A stretch of DNA of 64,000 nucleotides from Intrasporangium_A sp039812505 (GTDB lineage Bacteria > Actinomycetota > Actinomycetes > Actinomycetales > Dermatophilaceae). Location of the stretch: the NCBI RefSeq assembly GCF_039812505.1, contig NZ_JBDIAQ010000005.1, positions 9,221 through 73,220 on the forward strand. The letters are read 5' to 3'. Shown here one piece after another: positions 1-7,700 of this stretch. The notes below the pieces were generated by a model. The model was not told where the DNA came from, made no database searches, and saw nothing but the letters and a program-made list of their open reading frames with translations. The position numbers and the translations under genes were made by a program. Numbering within the stretch: the stretch's first letter is position 1; each line of letters begins with the position of its first letter.

Positions 1-1
1 G

Positions 2-1180
2 GTGCGCTCCTCGACGCAGACCGGCGTGCCGGTGGAGGAGCTCGTCCGGATCGGTGAGTCCTTCACCAAGCCGCCGGCCGGCTTCACCATCCATCCCAAG
101 CTCGGGCAACTGATGGAGCGTCGGGCCCGGATGGTCCACGAGGGCGGCATCGACTGGCCCATGGCCGAGCTGCTCGCCTTCGGCACCCTCCTGCGGGAGG
201 GCACCCCCATCCGACTGGCCGGCCAGGACACCCGCCGCGGCACGTTCGTGCAGCGCCATGCCGTCCTGATCGACAAGAAGACGGGAGACGAGTGGACGCC
301 GCTGCTCTACCTCGGCGAGGGACAGGCCCGGTTCTGGATCTATGACTCGCTCCTGTCGGAGTACGCCGCGATGGGCTTCGAGTACGGCTACTCGGTCGAG
401 CGACCGGACGCCCTCGTGCTGTGGGAGGCCCAGTTCGGCGACTTCGCCAACGGCGCCCAGACGATCGTCGACGAGTTCATCACCAGCTCCGAGCAGAAGT
501 GGGGGCAGCGCTCCTCGGTCGTCCTGCTGCTGCCCCACGGCTACGAGGGGCAGGGGCCGGACCACTCCTCGGCCCGCATCGAGCGCTACCTGCAGCTGTG
601 CGCGGAGAACAACATGACGGTCGCCTTCCCGTCCACGGCGGCGTCGTACTTCCACCTGCTGCGTCGCCAGGCCTACGCCCGCCCCCGGGTGCCGCTGATC
701 GTCTTCACCCCGAAGTCGATGCTCCGCTCCCACGCGGCGGCCAGTCCGGTCGAGGCCTTCACGCAGGGCGGGTTCCAACCGGTCCTGCCCGACAGCCGTC
801 CGCCCTCCGACCAGGTCGACCGCGTCCTGCTGTGCTCCGGCAAGATCGTGCACGAGCTGGAGGCCGAGCGCGAGAAGCGTGGCGACGACAAGATCGCGAT
901 CCTGCGGGTCGAGCGCCTCTACCCGATCCCGCTGGAGGAGATCCGCGATGCCGTGTCCGCCTACCCCAAGGCCGAGCTGGTCTGGGTGCAGGACGAGCCC
1001 CGCAACCAGGGTGCCTGGCCGCTGATGGCGCAATGGCTGCACGAGGACCTCATCCTGCTCGGGGAGACGCGCTCCCCCTGGGTCGTGGCACGCAAGGCCT
1101 CGGCCTCGCCGGCGACCGGCTCCTCGAAGAAGCACCATGCCGAGCAGGCCGAGCTGATGGACCGGGCCTTCGCCCGCTAG
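2..1180 (+). CDS. kgd: Multifunctional 2-oxoglutarate dehydrogenase, C-terminal part (partial)
   Basis: This is the last 392 residues of the actinobacterial fused E1/E2-type 2-oxoglutarate dehydrogenase, which makes succinyl-CoA or succinic semialdehyde from 2-oxoglutarate in the TCA cycle. The visible part covers the transketolase pyrimidine-binding region (RHAVLIDKKTGDEWTPLL, then FEYGYSVERPDALVLWEAQFGDF in the same domain) and the C-terminal transketolase-like domain (CSGKIVHELEAEREKRGDDK, WVQDEPRNQGAW). The start and the thiamine-binding domain lie left of the window. The tail is Ser/Lys-rich and ends in MDRAFAR. A DUF6104 gene follows, a common neighbour in actinobacteria. Family identity is secure; whether the protein acts mainly as dehydrogenase or decarboxylase cannot be told here. 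Confidence 0.95.
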   Translation: MRSSTQTGVPVEELVRIGESFTKPPAGFTIHPKLGQLMERRARMVHEGGIDWPMAELLAFGTLLREGTPIRLAGQDTRRGTFVQRHAVLIDKKTGDEWTPLLYLGEGQARFWIYDSLLSEYAAMGFEYGYSVERPDALVLWEAQFGDFANGAQTIVDEFITSSEQKWGQRSSVVLLLPHGYEGQGPDHSSARIERYLQLCAENNMTVAFPSTAASYFHLLRRQAYARPRVPLIVFTPKSMLRSHAAASPVEAFTQGGFQPVLPDSRPPSDQVDRVLLCSGKIVHELEAEREKRGDDKIAILRVERLYPIPLEEIRDAVSAYPKAELVWVQDEPRNQGAWPLMAQWLHEDLILLGETRSPWVVARKASASPATGSSKKHHAEQAELMDRAFAR

Positions 1181-1196
1181 CGGTTCCGGTGCGGCT

Positions 1197-1237
1197 CGCG
1201 GGAGGTCCGGCCAGCCTTGTGCGACGGGCCTCCCGCG
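1197..1237 (+). terminator. Hairpin terminator after kgd
   Basis: The 9-bp perfect inverted repeat CGCGGGAGG (1197-1205) / CCTCCCGCG (1229-1237) has a 23-nt loop and starts 16 nt after the kgd stop. There is no T-run, as is usual in such GC-rich genomes. It ends before the -10-like box of the next gene. Confidence 0.45.
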
Positions 1238-1256
1238 GCCCGGTGCACGCTCACGG

Positions 1257-1262
1257 TAGCCT
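1257..1262 (+). promoter_or_regulatory. -10-like box TAGCCT before the DUF6104 gene
   Basis: TAGCCT ends 6 nt before the GTG at 1269. This would place transcription start at the start codon itself (leaderless). No good -35 is visible. Confidence 0.4.
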
Positions 1263-1268
1263 CCAGAC

Positions 1269-1445
1269 GTGTACTTCACCGATCGCGGCATCGAGGAGCT
1301 CGCGGCCCGGCGTGGCGAGGAGGAGGTCCGGCTCGACTGGCTGGCCGACCAGTTGCGCGCCTTCGTCGACCTCAACCCCGAGTTCGAGGTGCCGGTCGAC
1401 CGCCTTGCCACTTGGCTGGCCCGGCTTGACGACGACGAGGACTGA
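1269..1445 (+). CDS. DUF6104 family small protein
   Basis: This 58-residue acidic protein begins VYFTDRGIEELAARRGEEEV and ends LATWLARLDDDED. It matches the conserved small actinobacterial family DUF6104, which is commonly found just downstream of the 2-oxoglutarate dehydrogenase gene, as here. The function is unknown. The GTG start is fixed by the conserved YFTDRGIEEL N-terminus and by a TAGCCT box 6 nt upstream. It is followed after 3 nt by the SGNH hydrolase gene, so the two may be cotranscribed. It is too short and regular for signal or membrane segments. Confidence 0.85.
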   Translation: MYFTDRGIEELAARRGEEEVRLDWLADQLRAFVDLNPEFEVPVDRLATWLARLDDDED

Positions 1446-1448
1446 GCA

Positions 1449-2225
1449 GTGACCCCTCCACAGACACCCCACCCCGAGAGCCGCTCGTTCGGGGTCGGCC
1501 CGGCCTACCCCTCCGAGCACCAGCAGTTCAGCGACAGCCGCCGGTCCGGGCAGACGACAGCCGGCCCGGCCGCGGGAGCACCCGAGGAGAGCGTCCGCCC
1601 GAGCCCCGTCGCACGGTCCGGGCCTGCGGACAGCGGGCGGGACGTCGGCATCGTCTTCCTCGGCGCCTCGCAGACGGCCGGCTACGGTGACCCCAAGGGC
1701 CTCGGGTGGGTCGGCCGCGTCGTCGCTCGCACCCAGCACCCCGACCTGGACCTGACGGCCTACAACCTGGGGGTGCGCGGCGACACCTCGGCCGATGTCG
1801 CGGCCCGCTGGGCCGCGGAGTGCCGACCGCGGTGGCGCGGCCGCGGCGAGCGGCGCCTCGTGCTTTCGGTGGGGACGAACGACGTCCTGACCGGGATGAC
1901 CCTGGCCCGGTCCAGGCTCAACCTGGCCAACATCCTCGACGAGGCCAAGACGGCGGGGGTCGCGGTCTTCGTGGTGGGTCTCGCCCCGACCCTCGACCCC
2001 GAGCTCAACCACCGGGTGCTGGCCCTGGCCGAGGCGCAGGCCGACGTGTGCGGGCGGCGCAGCGTCACCTACGTCGACTGCTTCCGGCCCCTCGTGGGTC
2101 ACGACCAGTGGATGGCCGACCTGGCCGCCAGCCCCGACCACGCGCACCCCGGGCAGGCCGGCTACGGCCTGATCGCCTGGCTGGTCCTGCACAACGGCTG
2201 GAACGACTGGCTCCGGATCAGCTGA
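1449..2225 (+). CDS. SGNH/GDSL-family hydrolase with a GAS block I
   Basis: The protein has 258 residues. The first ~65 are low-complexity and probably disordered. The SGNH core then shows block I as FLGASQTAGYGD (Ser kept, usual Asp of GDS replaced by Ala), block II/III as NLGVRGDTS and VGTNDVLTG, and block V as DHAHPGQAGY with the Asp and His of the triad. This predicts a serine esterase or lipase; the substrate is unknown. No signal peptide is evident, so it is probably cytoplasmic. GTG start, 3 nt after the DUF6104 stop. Its 3' end overlaps by 8 bp the 3' end of the convergent membrane-protein gene. Confidence 0.85.
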   Translation: MTPPQTPHPESRSFGVGPAYPSEHQQFSDSRRSGQTTAGPAAGAPEESVRPSPVARSGPADSGRDVGIVFLGASQTAGYGDPKGLGWVGRVVARTQHPDLDLTAYNLGVRGDTSADVAARWAAECRPRWRGRGERRLVLSVGTNDVLTGMTLARSRLNLANILDEAKTAGVAVFVVGLAPTLDPELNHRVLALAEAQADVCGRRSVTYVDCFRPLVGHDQWMADLAASPDHAHPGQAGYGLIAWLVLHNGWNDWLRIS

Positions 2226-2643
2226 TCTCGTCGGCACCCCGGTGCGCCGGTCGATGGCGGCCGTCGGCCCGGACGGCACCAACCAACCCGGCGAGCGCGA
2301 GGACTGCCACCGCGAGGCCGATCGCGTTGCGTCCGGCGTCGTGCAGCGACCAGGCAACCGGGACGAGCAGCGCGTTCCACAGCATCGTCGGAGTGCGCGG
2401 CCAGCCGGCGCCGCGCAGCCAGGCCCGTCCGAGCAGGCCGGCGGCGATCGCGAAGACCAGGATCAGCCCGCCGAGGGTGCCGGCCCGCGTCAGGTCGTCG
2501 GTGGCGCCGTGGCCGATCTCGTAGCCGAAGAAGGCGGAGAAGCCCAGCAGGGCACAACTTTGCAGGATCATCACGAGCGCGGCGAGACGGCGTCCCGCCG
2601 CGGCGCGGCCACCGCCGCCGTGTCCTTGGTACGGACCTGCCAC
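2218..2643 (-). CDS. Small integral membrane protein, unknown function
   Basis: This 141-residue protein has about four hydrophobic segments: LAALVMILQSCALLGFSAFF, AGTLGGLILVFAIAAGLLG, TMLWNALLVPVAWSL and AIGLAVAVLALAGLVGAV. The C-terminal tail is polar. The layout resembles small actinobacterial proteins of unknown function; no catalytic motif is visible. The GTG at 2643 (VAGPYQGHG...) was chosen over longer in-frame starts because the extension would run through the whiB1 upstream region and has atypical composition. It is divergent from whiB1 and convergent with the hydrolase gene. The start is uncertain. Confidence 0.65.
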   Translation of the reverse strand: MAGPYQGHGGGGRAAAGRRLAALVMILQSCALLGFSAFFGYEIGHGATDDLTRAGTLGGLILVFAIAAGLLGRAWLRGAGWPRTPTMLWNALLVPVAWSLHDAGRNAIGLAVAVLALAGLVGAVRADGRHRPAHRGADEIS

Positions 2644-2934
2644 GCCCTCAGCGTACTTGCCCCAGGAGCAGCCGGCGGGGTGGGATCGGGCCCGGCACCT
2701 GCCTGCGGTAGTGTCCACATCTGCCGTGAACTGCCTCCGACCTATTGAGTACGGCCGCATGTGGCGGCACACTTGTTCCTGCGGACGCGTACGGAACACC
2801 TTCGTGCGCGTTTGTGTTGAGCAGGGAAGATTCCGTGGCTCGATGACGATCTGGCTCCGACAACGACGCTGGCGCCCCCATACCGCACCGCCTCGGTCAG
2901 GCAGTGCCACACTTGACGAAGGAGCACGATCCAT

Positions 2935-3183
2935 ATGGACTGGCGCGACCGCGCTGCCTGCCTCGATGTCGACCCGGAGCTGTTCTTCCCGATCGGGAAC
3001 ACCGGCCCGGCCATCGCGCAGATCGAGGAGGCCAAGGCGATCTGCCGGACCTGCCCCGTCATCGACATCTGCCTCAAGTTCGCGCTGGAGACCGGTCAGG
3101 ACGCGGGCGTCTGGGGCGGGATGTCCGAGGACGAGCGGCGCTCGCTGAAGCGCCGCAACGCGAGGGCACGGCGCGCCGGCTGA
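2935..3183 (+). CDS. whiB1: WhiB1-type iron-sulfur transcription factor
   Basis: This 82-residue protein carries the four cluster-ligating cysteines (C9, C37, C40, C46), the GVWGG turn (58-62) and a basic C-terminal tail (RRSLKRRNARARR). The N-terminus MDWRDRAACLDVDPELFFP closely matches WhiB1 of mycobacteria and WblE of Streptomyces. Those proteins bind an NO-sensitive [4Fe-4S] cluster and sigma-A region 4 and control essential genes. AAGGAG (2919-2924) lies 10 nt before the ATG. The 291-bp upstream region has no gene. The neighbouring convergent pdtaS gives the same pair as Rv3219/Rv3220c in M. tuberculosis. Confidence 0.95.
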   Translation: MDWRDRAACLDVDPELFFPIGNTGPAIAQIEEAKAICRTCPVIDICLKFALETGQDAGVWGGMSEDERRSLKRRNARARRAG

Positions 3184-3209
3184 GCAGGGTCACTCCGCGC
3201 TGCCGACGA

Positions 3210-3235
3210 AGCCCGGCGAGGTCTCTCGCCGGGCT
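3210..3235. terminator. Bidirectional terminator between whiB1 and pdtaS
   Basis: A perfect 11-bp stem, AGCCCGGCGAG / CTCGCCGGGCT, closes a 4-nt loop (GTCT). It lies between the convergent 3' ends of whiB1 and pdtaS, so it can serve both. Confidence 0.8.
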
Positions 3236-3245
3236 CTCGCGTGTC

Positions 3246-4721
3246 TCACGGCAACGCCCGCAGGCTGGCCGTGAACCGGACTCGAGTGCCGCTGGGCCGG
3301 GCCGGCTCCCAGGTGATCCGGCCCTGCAGGTCCGCCACGAGCGACTGGACGATCTGGGTCCCGAGTCCGGAGCCGGGCGGGCGGGCCGGGTCGATGCCCA
3401 GGCCGTCGTCCTCGACGACGACCGCGACCATCGGCCGGCCACGGTCGTCGGTGCAGCGTTCTGCACTCACGGTGACCAGGCCGCCGCGGTCCGCCAGGCC
3501 GTGCTCGATCGCGTTCTGGACCAGCTCGCTGACGATCATCGCCAGCGACGTCGCATCCTCCGCCCGCAGCTGCCCGAAGCTGCCCCGCAGCTCGGTCCGG
3601 ACACCATTGCCGTTGGCGGCGACATCGACGACCGCCCGAAGCCCGCGCTCGGCGATGGGGTCGAAGTCGACGGTCTCGTCGAATCCCTGGCTGAGCTGGT
3701 CGTGCACCATCGCGATCGTCCCGACCCGCCGCTCGGCCTCCTCGAGCGCGGCCCGGGCCTCTCCGTCCGGGACCCGACGGGCCTGCAGGCGCAGCAACGC
3801 CGCGACCGACTGCAGGTTGTTCTTGACGCGGTGGTGGATCTCGCGGATGATCGCGTCCTTCGTCATCAGCTCGCGCTCTCGGCGCCGGAGCTCTCCGACG
3901 TCGCGCAAGAGCACGACCGCCCCGAACCGCCGGCCCGACTCGGTGAGCGGTATCGCCCGCATGGACACGGTCGTGCCGCCGGCCTCCACCTCGGTACGCC
4001 AGGGCTGTCGTCCGGTCACGACCAACGCGAGGCCTTCGTCGACGAGGTAGTTCTCCCGCAGGTTGTCGGTCACGATCTGCGCGAGGCTCGCACCGACGAC
4101 ATCGCCGAGATGCCCGATCCGATGCAGGGCGGACACGGCGTTCGGGCTCGCATAGGTCACCACCCCGTCGACGTCGAGCCGAAGCACACCGTCGCCGACG
4201 CGGGGTGCGCCCCGCCGGACGCTCGCCGACGCCCCGGCGTGCGGGAACTCCCCCGCGGTCACCATCCGGCACAGTGCGTCGGCGGTGGCCAGGTAGGTGA
4301 TCTCCAGCCGGCTCGGCGTGCGTGTCGTCCAGAGGTTGGTGTGCCTGGTCATGATCGCGATGACGTGGTCGCCCCGGATGACGGGGATGAACTCCTCCCG
4401 GATCGTCGTCTCCGGGTTCTCGGCGACCTGACGGACGCGGACGGCCCGACGGTCGGCCGCGGCCTCGTCCAACAGCCCGCGGATGCGTTCCGGGTCGGCG
4501 ACCTGCCCGACCTGGTCCTCGACGAAGACGAGCTGGCCCGTCGTCGGACGCACGTGCGCAACCGCCTCCCACCCGCCGTCGACCGGCCGTACCCACAGCA
4601 CGAGGTCGGCGAAGGAGAGGTCGGCGATCAGCTGCCAGTCACCGACGAGCAGATGCAGCCACTCGACGTCCGGGCCTGCCAAGGTGGTCCTGCCGCGCAG
4701 GAGCTCGGACAGCGTGGCCAC
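3246..4721 (-). CDS. pdtaS: PdtaS-like sensor histidine kinase (HisKA_2 type)
   Basis: The protein has 491 residues: an N-terminal GAF-like domain (about 1-155), a PAS-like domain (about 175-275), then a HisKA_2 H-box REIHHRVKNNLQSVAALL with the His pair at 296-297, and a HATPase domain (NAIEHGLADRG, VVEDDGLGIDPARPPGSGLG). No membrane segment is present, so it is a cytosolic kinase. In M. tuberculosis PdtaS phosphorylates the RNA-binding antiterminator PdtaR. No pdtaR-like gene is in this window. A TAGGCT box 6 nt before the GTG suggests a leaderless mRNA. It is convergent with whiB1, as in mycobacteria. Confidence 0.93.
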   Translation of the reverse strand: MATLSELLRGRTTLAGPDVEWLHLLVGDWQLIADLSFADLVLWVRPVDGGWEAVAHVRPTTGQLVFVEDQVGQVADPERIRGLLDEAAADRRAVRVRQVAENPETTIREEFIPVIRGDHVIAIMTRHTNLWTTRTPSRLEITYLATADALCRMVTAGEFPHAGASASVRRGAPRVGDGVLRLDVDGVVTYASPNAVSALHRIGHLGDVVGASLAQIVTDNLRENYLVDEGLALVVTGRQPWRTEVEAGGTTVSMRAIPLTESGRRFGAVVLLRDVGELRRRERELMTKDAIIREIHHRVKNNLQSVAALLRLQARRVPDGEARAALEEAERRVGTIAMVHDQLSQGFDETVDFDPIAERGLRAVVDVAANGNGVRTELRGSFGQLRAEDATSLAMIVSELVQNAIEHGLADRGGLVTVSAERCTDDRGRPMVAVVVEDDGLGIDPARPPGSGLGTQIVQSLVADLQGRITWEPARPSGTRVRFTASLRALP

Positions 4722-4727
4722 ACCGAG

Positions 4728-4733
4728 AGCCTA
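4728..4733 (-). promoter_or_regulatory. -10-like box TAGGCT before pdtaS
   Basis: Read on the minus strand, TAGGCT ends 6 nt before the GTG of pdtaS. It falls in the 26-bp gap after the glutamate dehydrogenase gene, so pdtaS can be expressed on its own. Confidence 0.4.
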
Positions 4734-4747
4734 CCCACCGACGGGCG

Positions 4748-7700
4748 TCACCCCGCCTCACCGTCGGCGGCCCCTGCACCGGCGCTCGCACCCGAGGCCG
4801 TCGCCGTCGCCGCGCGGGCCGGGGCAGGCGCGCCTCCGCCCGTCCGGGTCACCGTGCGCAGGGTCCGCAGCGCCACCGAGAGCGCCGCGATGCCCGGGTG
4901 GGACAACCGGTCGATGGGGCCCAACGACGCCCAGGCCCGTTCCAGTGCCTCGGAGTTGAGCTCGAACCACTGCTCGACACGCTGCTCCGGCGAGGCGCCG
5001 TGGTCGCTGACGACGAGCGCCGCATGGGTCAGCGCACTGAGCACCGAGTAGAGGTCGTCCCGCAGTGCCCCACGCGCCAAGGAGTCCCAACGGTTCTCCC
5101 GCGGGAGGTTGGTGACCCGCGTCAGGAGCGCGTCGACGGAGAACCGCTCCGAGAGGCGGAAGTAGGTCTCCATGACGTCACCCAGGTCGCTGCCGGTGTC
5201 CTCCGCCAGCGTGATGCAGTCGAGCAACGAGTACCGGTCGAGCAGGGAGGCCGTCTGCAGGGCCAGCTCCCCGGGGACCCCGGTGCCCTCGATCTCGGCC
5301 GCCCGGCTCAGCAACCGCTCTCGCTCGCTGCCCCTGAGCAGCTCGGAGATCCGGCCGGCGTACTGCTGGACACCCGGCCGGAACCGGTCGACCTCCGTGG
5401 CGATGTTGAACTCGCCCTTACGGTTCGTCAGGAACCAGCGGACCGCCCGGTCGAGGAGGCGCCGGAACTCGAGGTAGAGCACGGTCTGGGCCGAGGTCGT
5501 CACGACGTTGTCGGTGGTCTCGACCGCCCGCACGAAGGCAGGCAGGTCGAAGATCTCGCGACACACGACGTAGGCGCGTGCCACGTCGTCGGGCCCGGCT
5601 CCGGTCTCCTCGGAGGCGCGGAAGGCGAACGTGATCCCGCCGCGGTTGACCATCGAGTTGACCACCGAGTTGGTGATGATCTCACGCCGCAGCGGGTGCG
5701 CGTCGATGGCGGCGGCGTACTGCTCGCGTATCGGGGCCGGGAAGTAGTCGTGCAGCGTCTCGGCGAAGAACGGGTCGTCGGGCAGCCTCGAGGCGACGAT
5801 CTGGCTCTTCAGGTAGAGCTTCGTGAAGGCCACGAGCACCGCGAACTCCGGCGACACCAGACCGAGGCCCGCCTTCTGGCGGCGCGCGATCTCGGCGGGG
5901 GGTGGGAGGAACTCGAGCGCCCGGTCGAGGTCCCCGTGCTCCGAGAGGAACTGGATGAGCCGTTCGTGCACGCTCAGCATCAGATGCTGCTGTGCGCGAG
6001 CGTTACCGAGCAGGACGTTCTGCTCGTAGTTGTCACGCAGGACCCGGTTGGCGACATCGTCGGTCATCGACTCGAGCAGCTCGTTGCGCCGCTCCAGCGA
6101 CAGCTCGCCGCTTCGGACGGGCCCGCCCAGGGCGATCTTGATGTTGACCTCGTGGTCGGACGTGTCGACCCCGGCCGAGTTGTCGATGGCGTCGGTGTTG
6201 ACGCGGATTCCGGCGAAGTCGGCCTCGATCCGGCCGAGCTGGCTCATCCCCAGGTTGCCGCCCTCGCCGACGACCTTGCAGCGCAGCTCCGCACCGTTGA
6301 CCCGGATGCTGTCGTTGGCCCGGTCGCCGATCTGTCCGTTGGTCTCGGACGCCGCCTTGACGTAGGTGCCGATACCGCCGTTCCAGAGCAGGTCGACCGG
6401 GGCGAGAAGGATCGCCCGCATGAGCTCGGCCGGGGTGAGGGACGCGGTATCCGCGGGCAGCCCCAGCGCCGTCGCCATCTGGCCGGAGATGGGCACGGAC
6501 TTCGCCGACCGCTCGAAGACGCCTCCGCCCGCGGAGATCAGGTCGCGGTTGTAGTCGCGCCAGGACGAGCCGGGCAGCTCGAACAGGCGGCGCCGCTCGG
6601 CGTACGAGCTCGCCGCGTCGGGCTCCGGGTCGACGAAGATGTTCCGGTGGTCGAACGCGGCCACCAGCCGGATGTGCTCGGACAACATCATCCCGTTGCC
6701 GAAGACGTCACCGCTCATGTCACCGATCCCCACCACGGTGAAGTCCTGCGCCTGGGTGTCGACGCCCATCTCACGGAAGTGTCGCTTCACCGACTCCCAC
6801 GCACCGCGTGCGGTGATGCCCATGCCCTTGTGGTCGTACCCGGCCGAGCCTCCGGACGCGAAGGCGTCATGGAGCCAGTAGCCGTAGTCGGCCGACTTGC
6901 CGTTGGCGATGTCGGAGAACTTGGCGGTGCCCTTGTCGGCGGCGACGACGAGATACGTGTCGTCCTCGTCGTGCCGGACGACCCGGGGCGGCGGAACGGG
7001 CTTGCCGTCGACCAGGTTGTCCGTCACGTCGAGCATCCCGGAGATGAAGACCCGGTAGGCCTCGATCCCCTCGGCGAGCCAGGCCTTCCGGTCCACCGTC
7101 GGGTCGGGCAGCTGCTTGGCGTAGAAGCCACCCTTGGAGCCGGTCGGCACGATGACGGCGTTCTTGACCATCTGGGCCTTGACGAGGCCGAGGACCTCGG
7201 TGCGGAAGTCCTCGCGCCGGTCGGACCACCGCAGCCCACCTCGTGCGACCTTGCCGAACCGCAGGTGGACGCCCTCGACCTGCGGGCTGTAGACCCAGAT
7301 CTCGAACATCGGGCGGGGTGCCGGCAGGTCCGGGATGGCCTTCGGGTCCAGCTTCAGCGAGACGTAGGGCTTCGGCCGGCCATCCTCGCCGACCTGGTAG
7401 TAGTTGGTGCGCAGGCTGCCGAGGATGATGCCCAGGAAGGCCCGGATGATGCGGTCCTGGTCGAGGCTGGCGACGCCGGTCAGCGCGTCCTTGATCTGCC
7501 CGACGATGACGTCCTCGCGCTCCTCGCGCTGTTCGCGGCCCGGTTCGTCGTCGGCGAAGGCGTCCGGGTCGAACCGGGTCTCGAACAGCTGGACGACGTC
7601 GCGGGCGATCGCCGGGTTGGCCACCAGCGCGGTCTCGATGTAGTCCTGCGAGAAGGTCGACCCGGTCTGGCGGAGGTACTTGGCCAGTGCGCGCACGATC

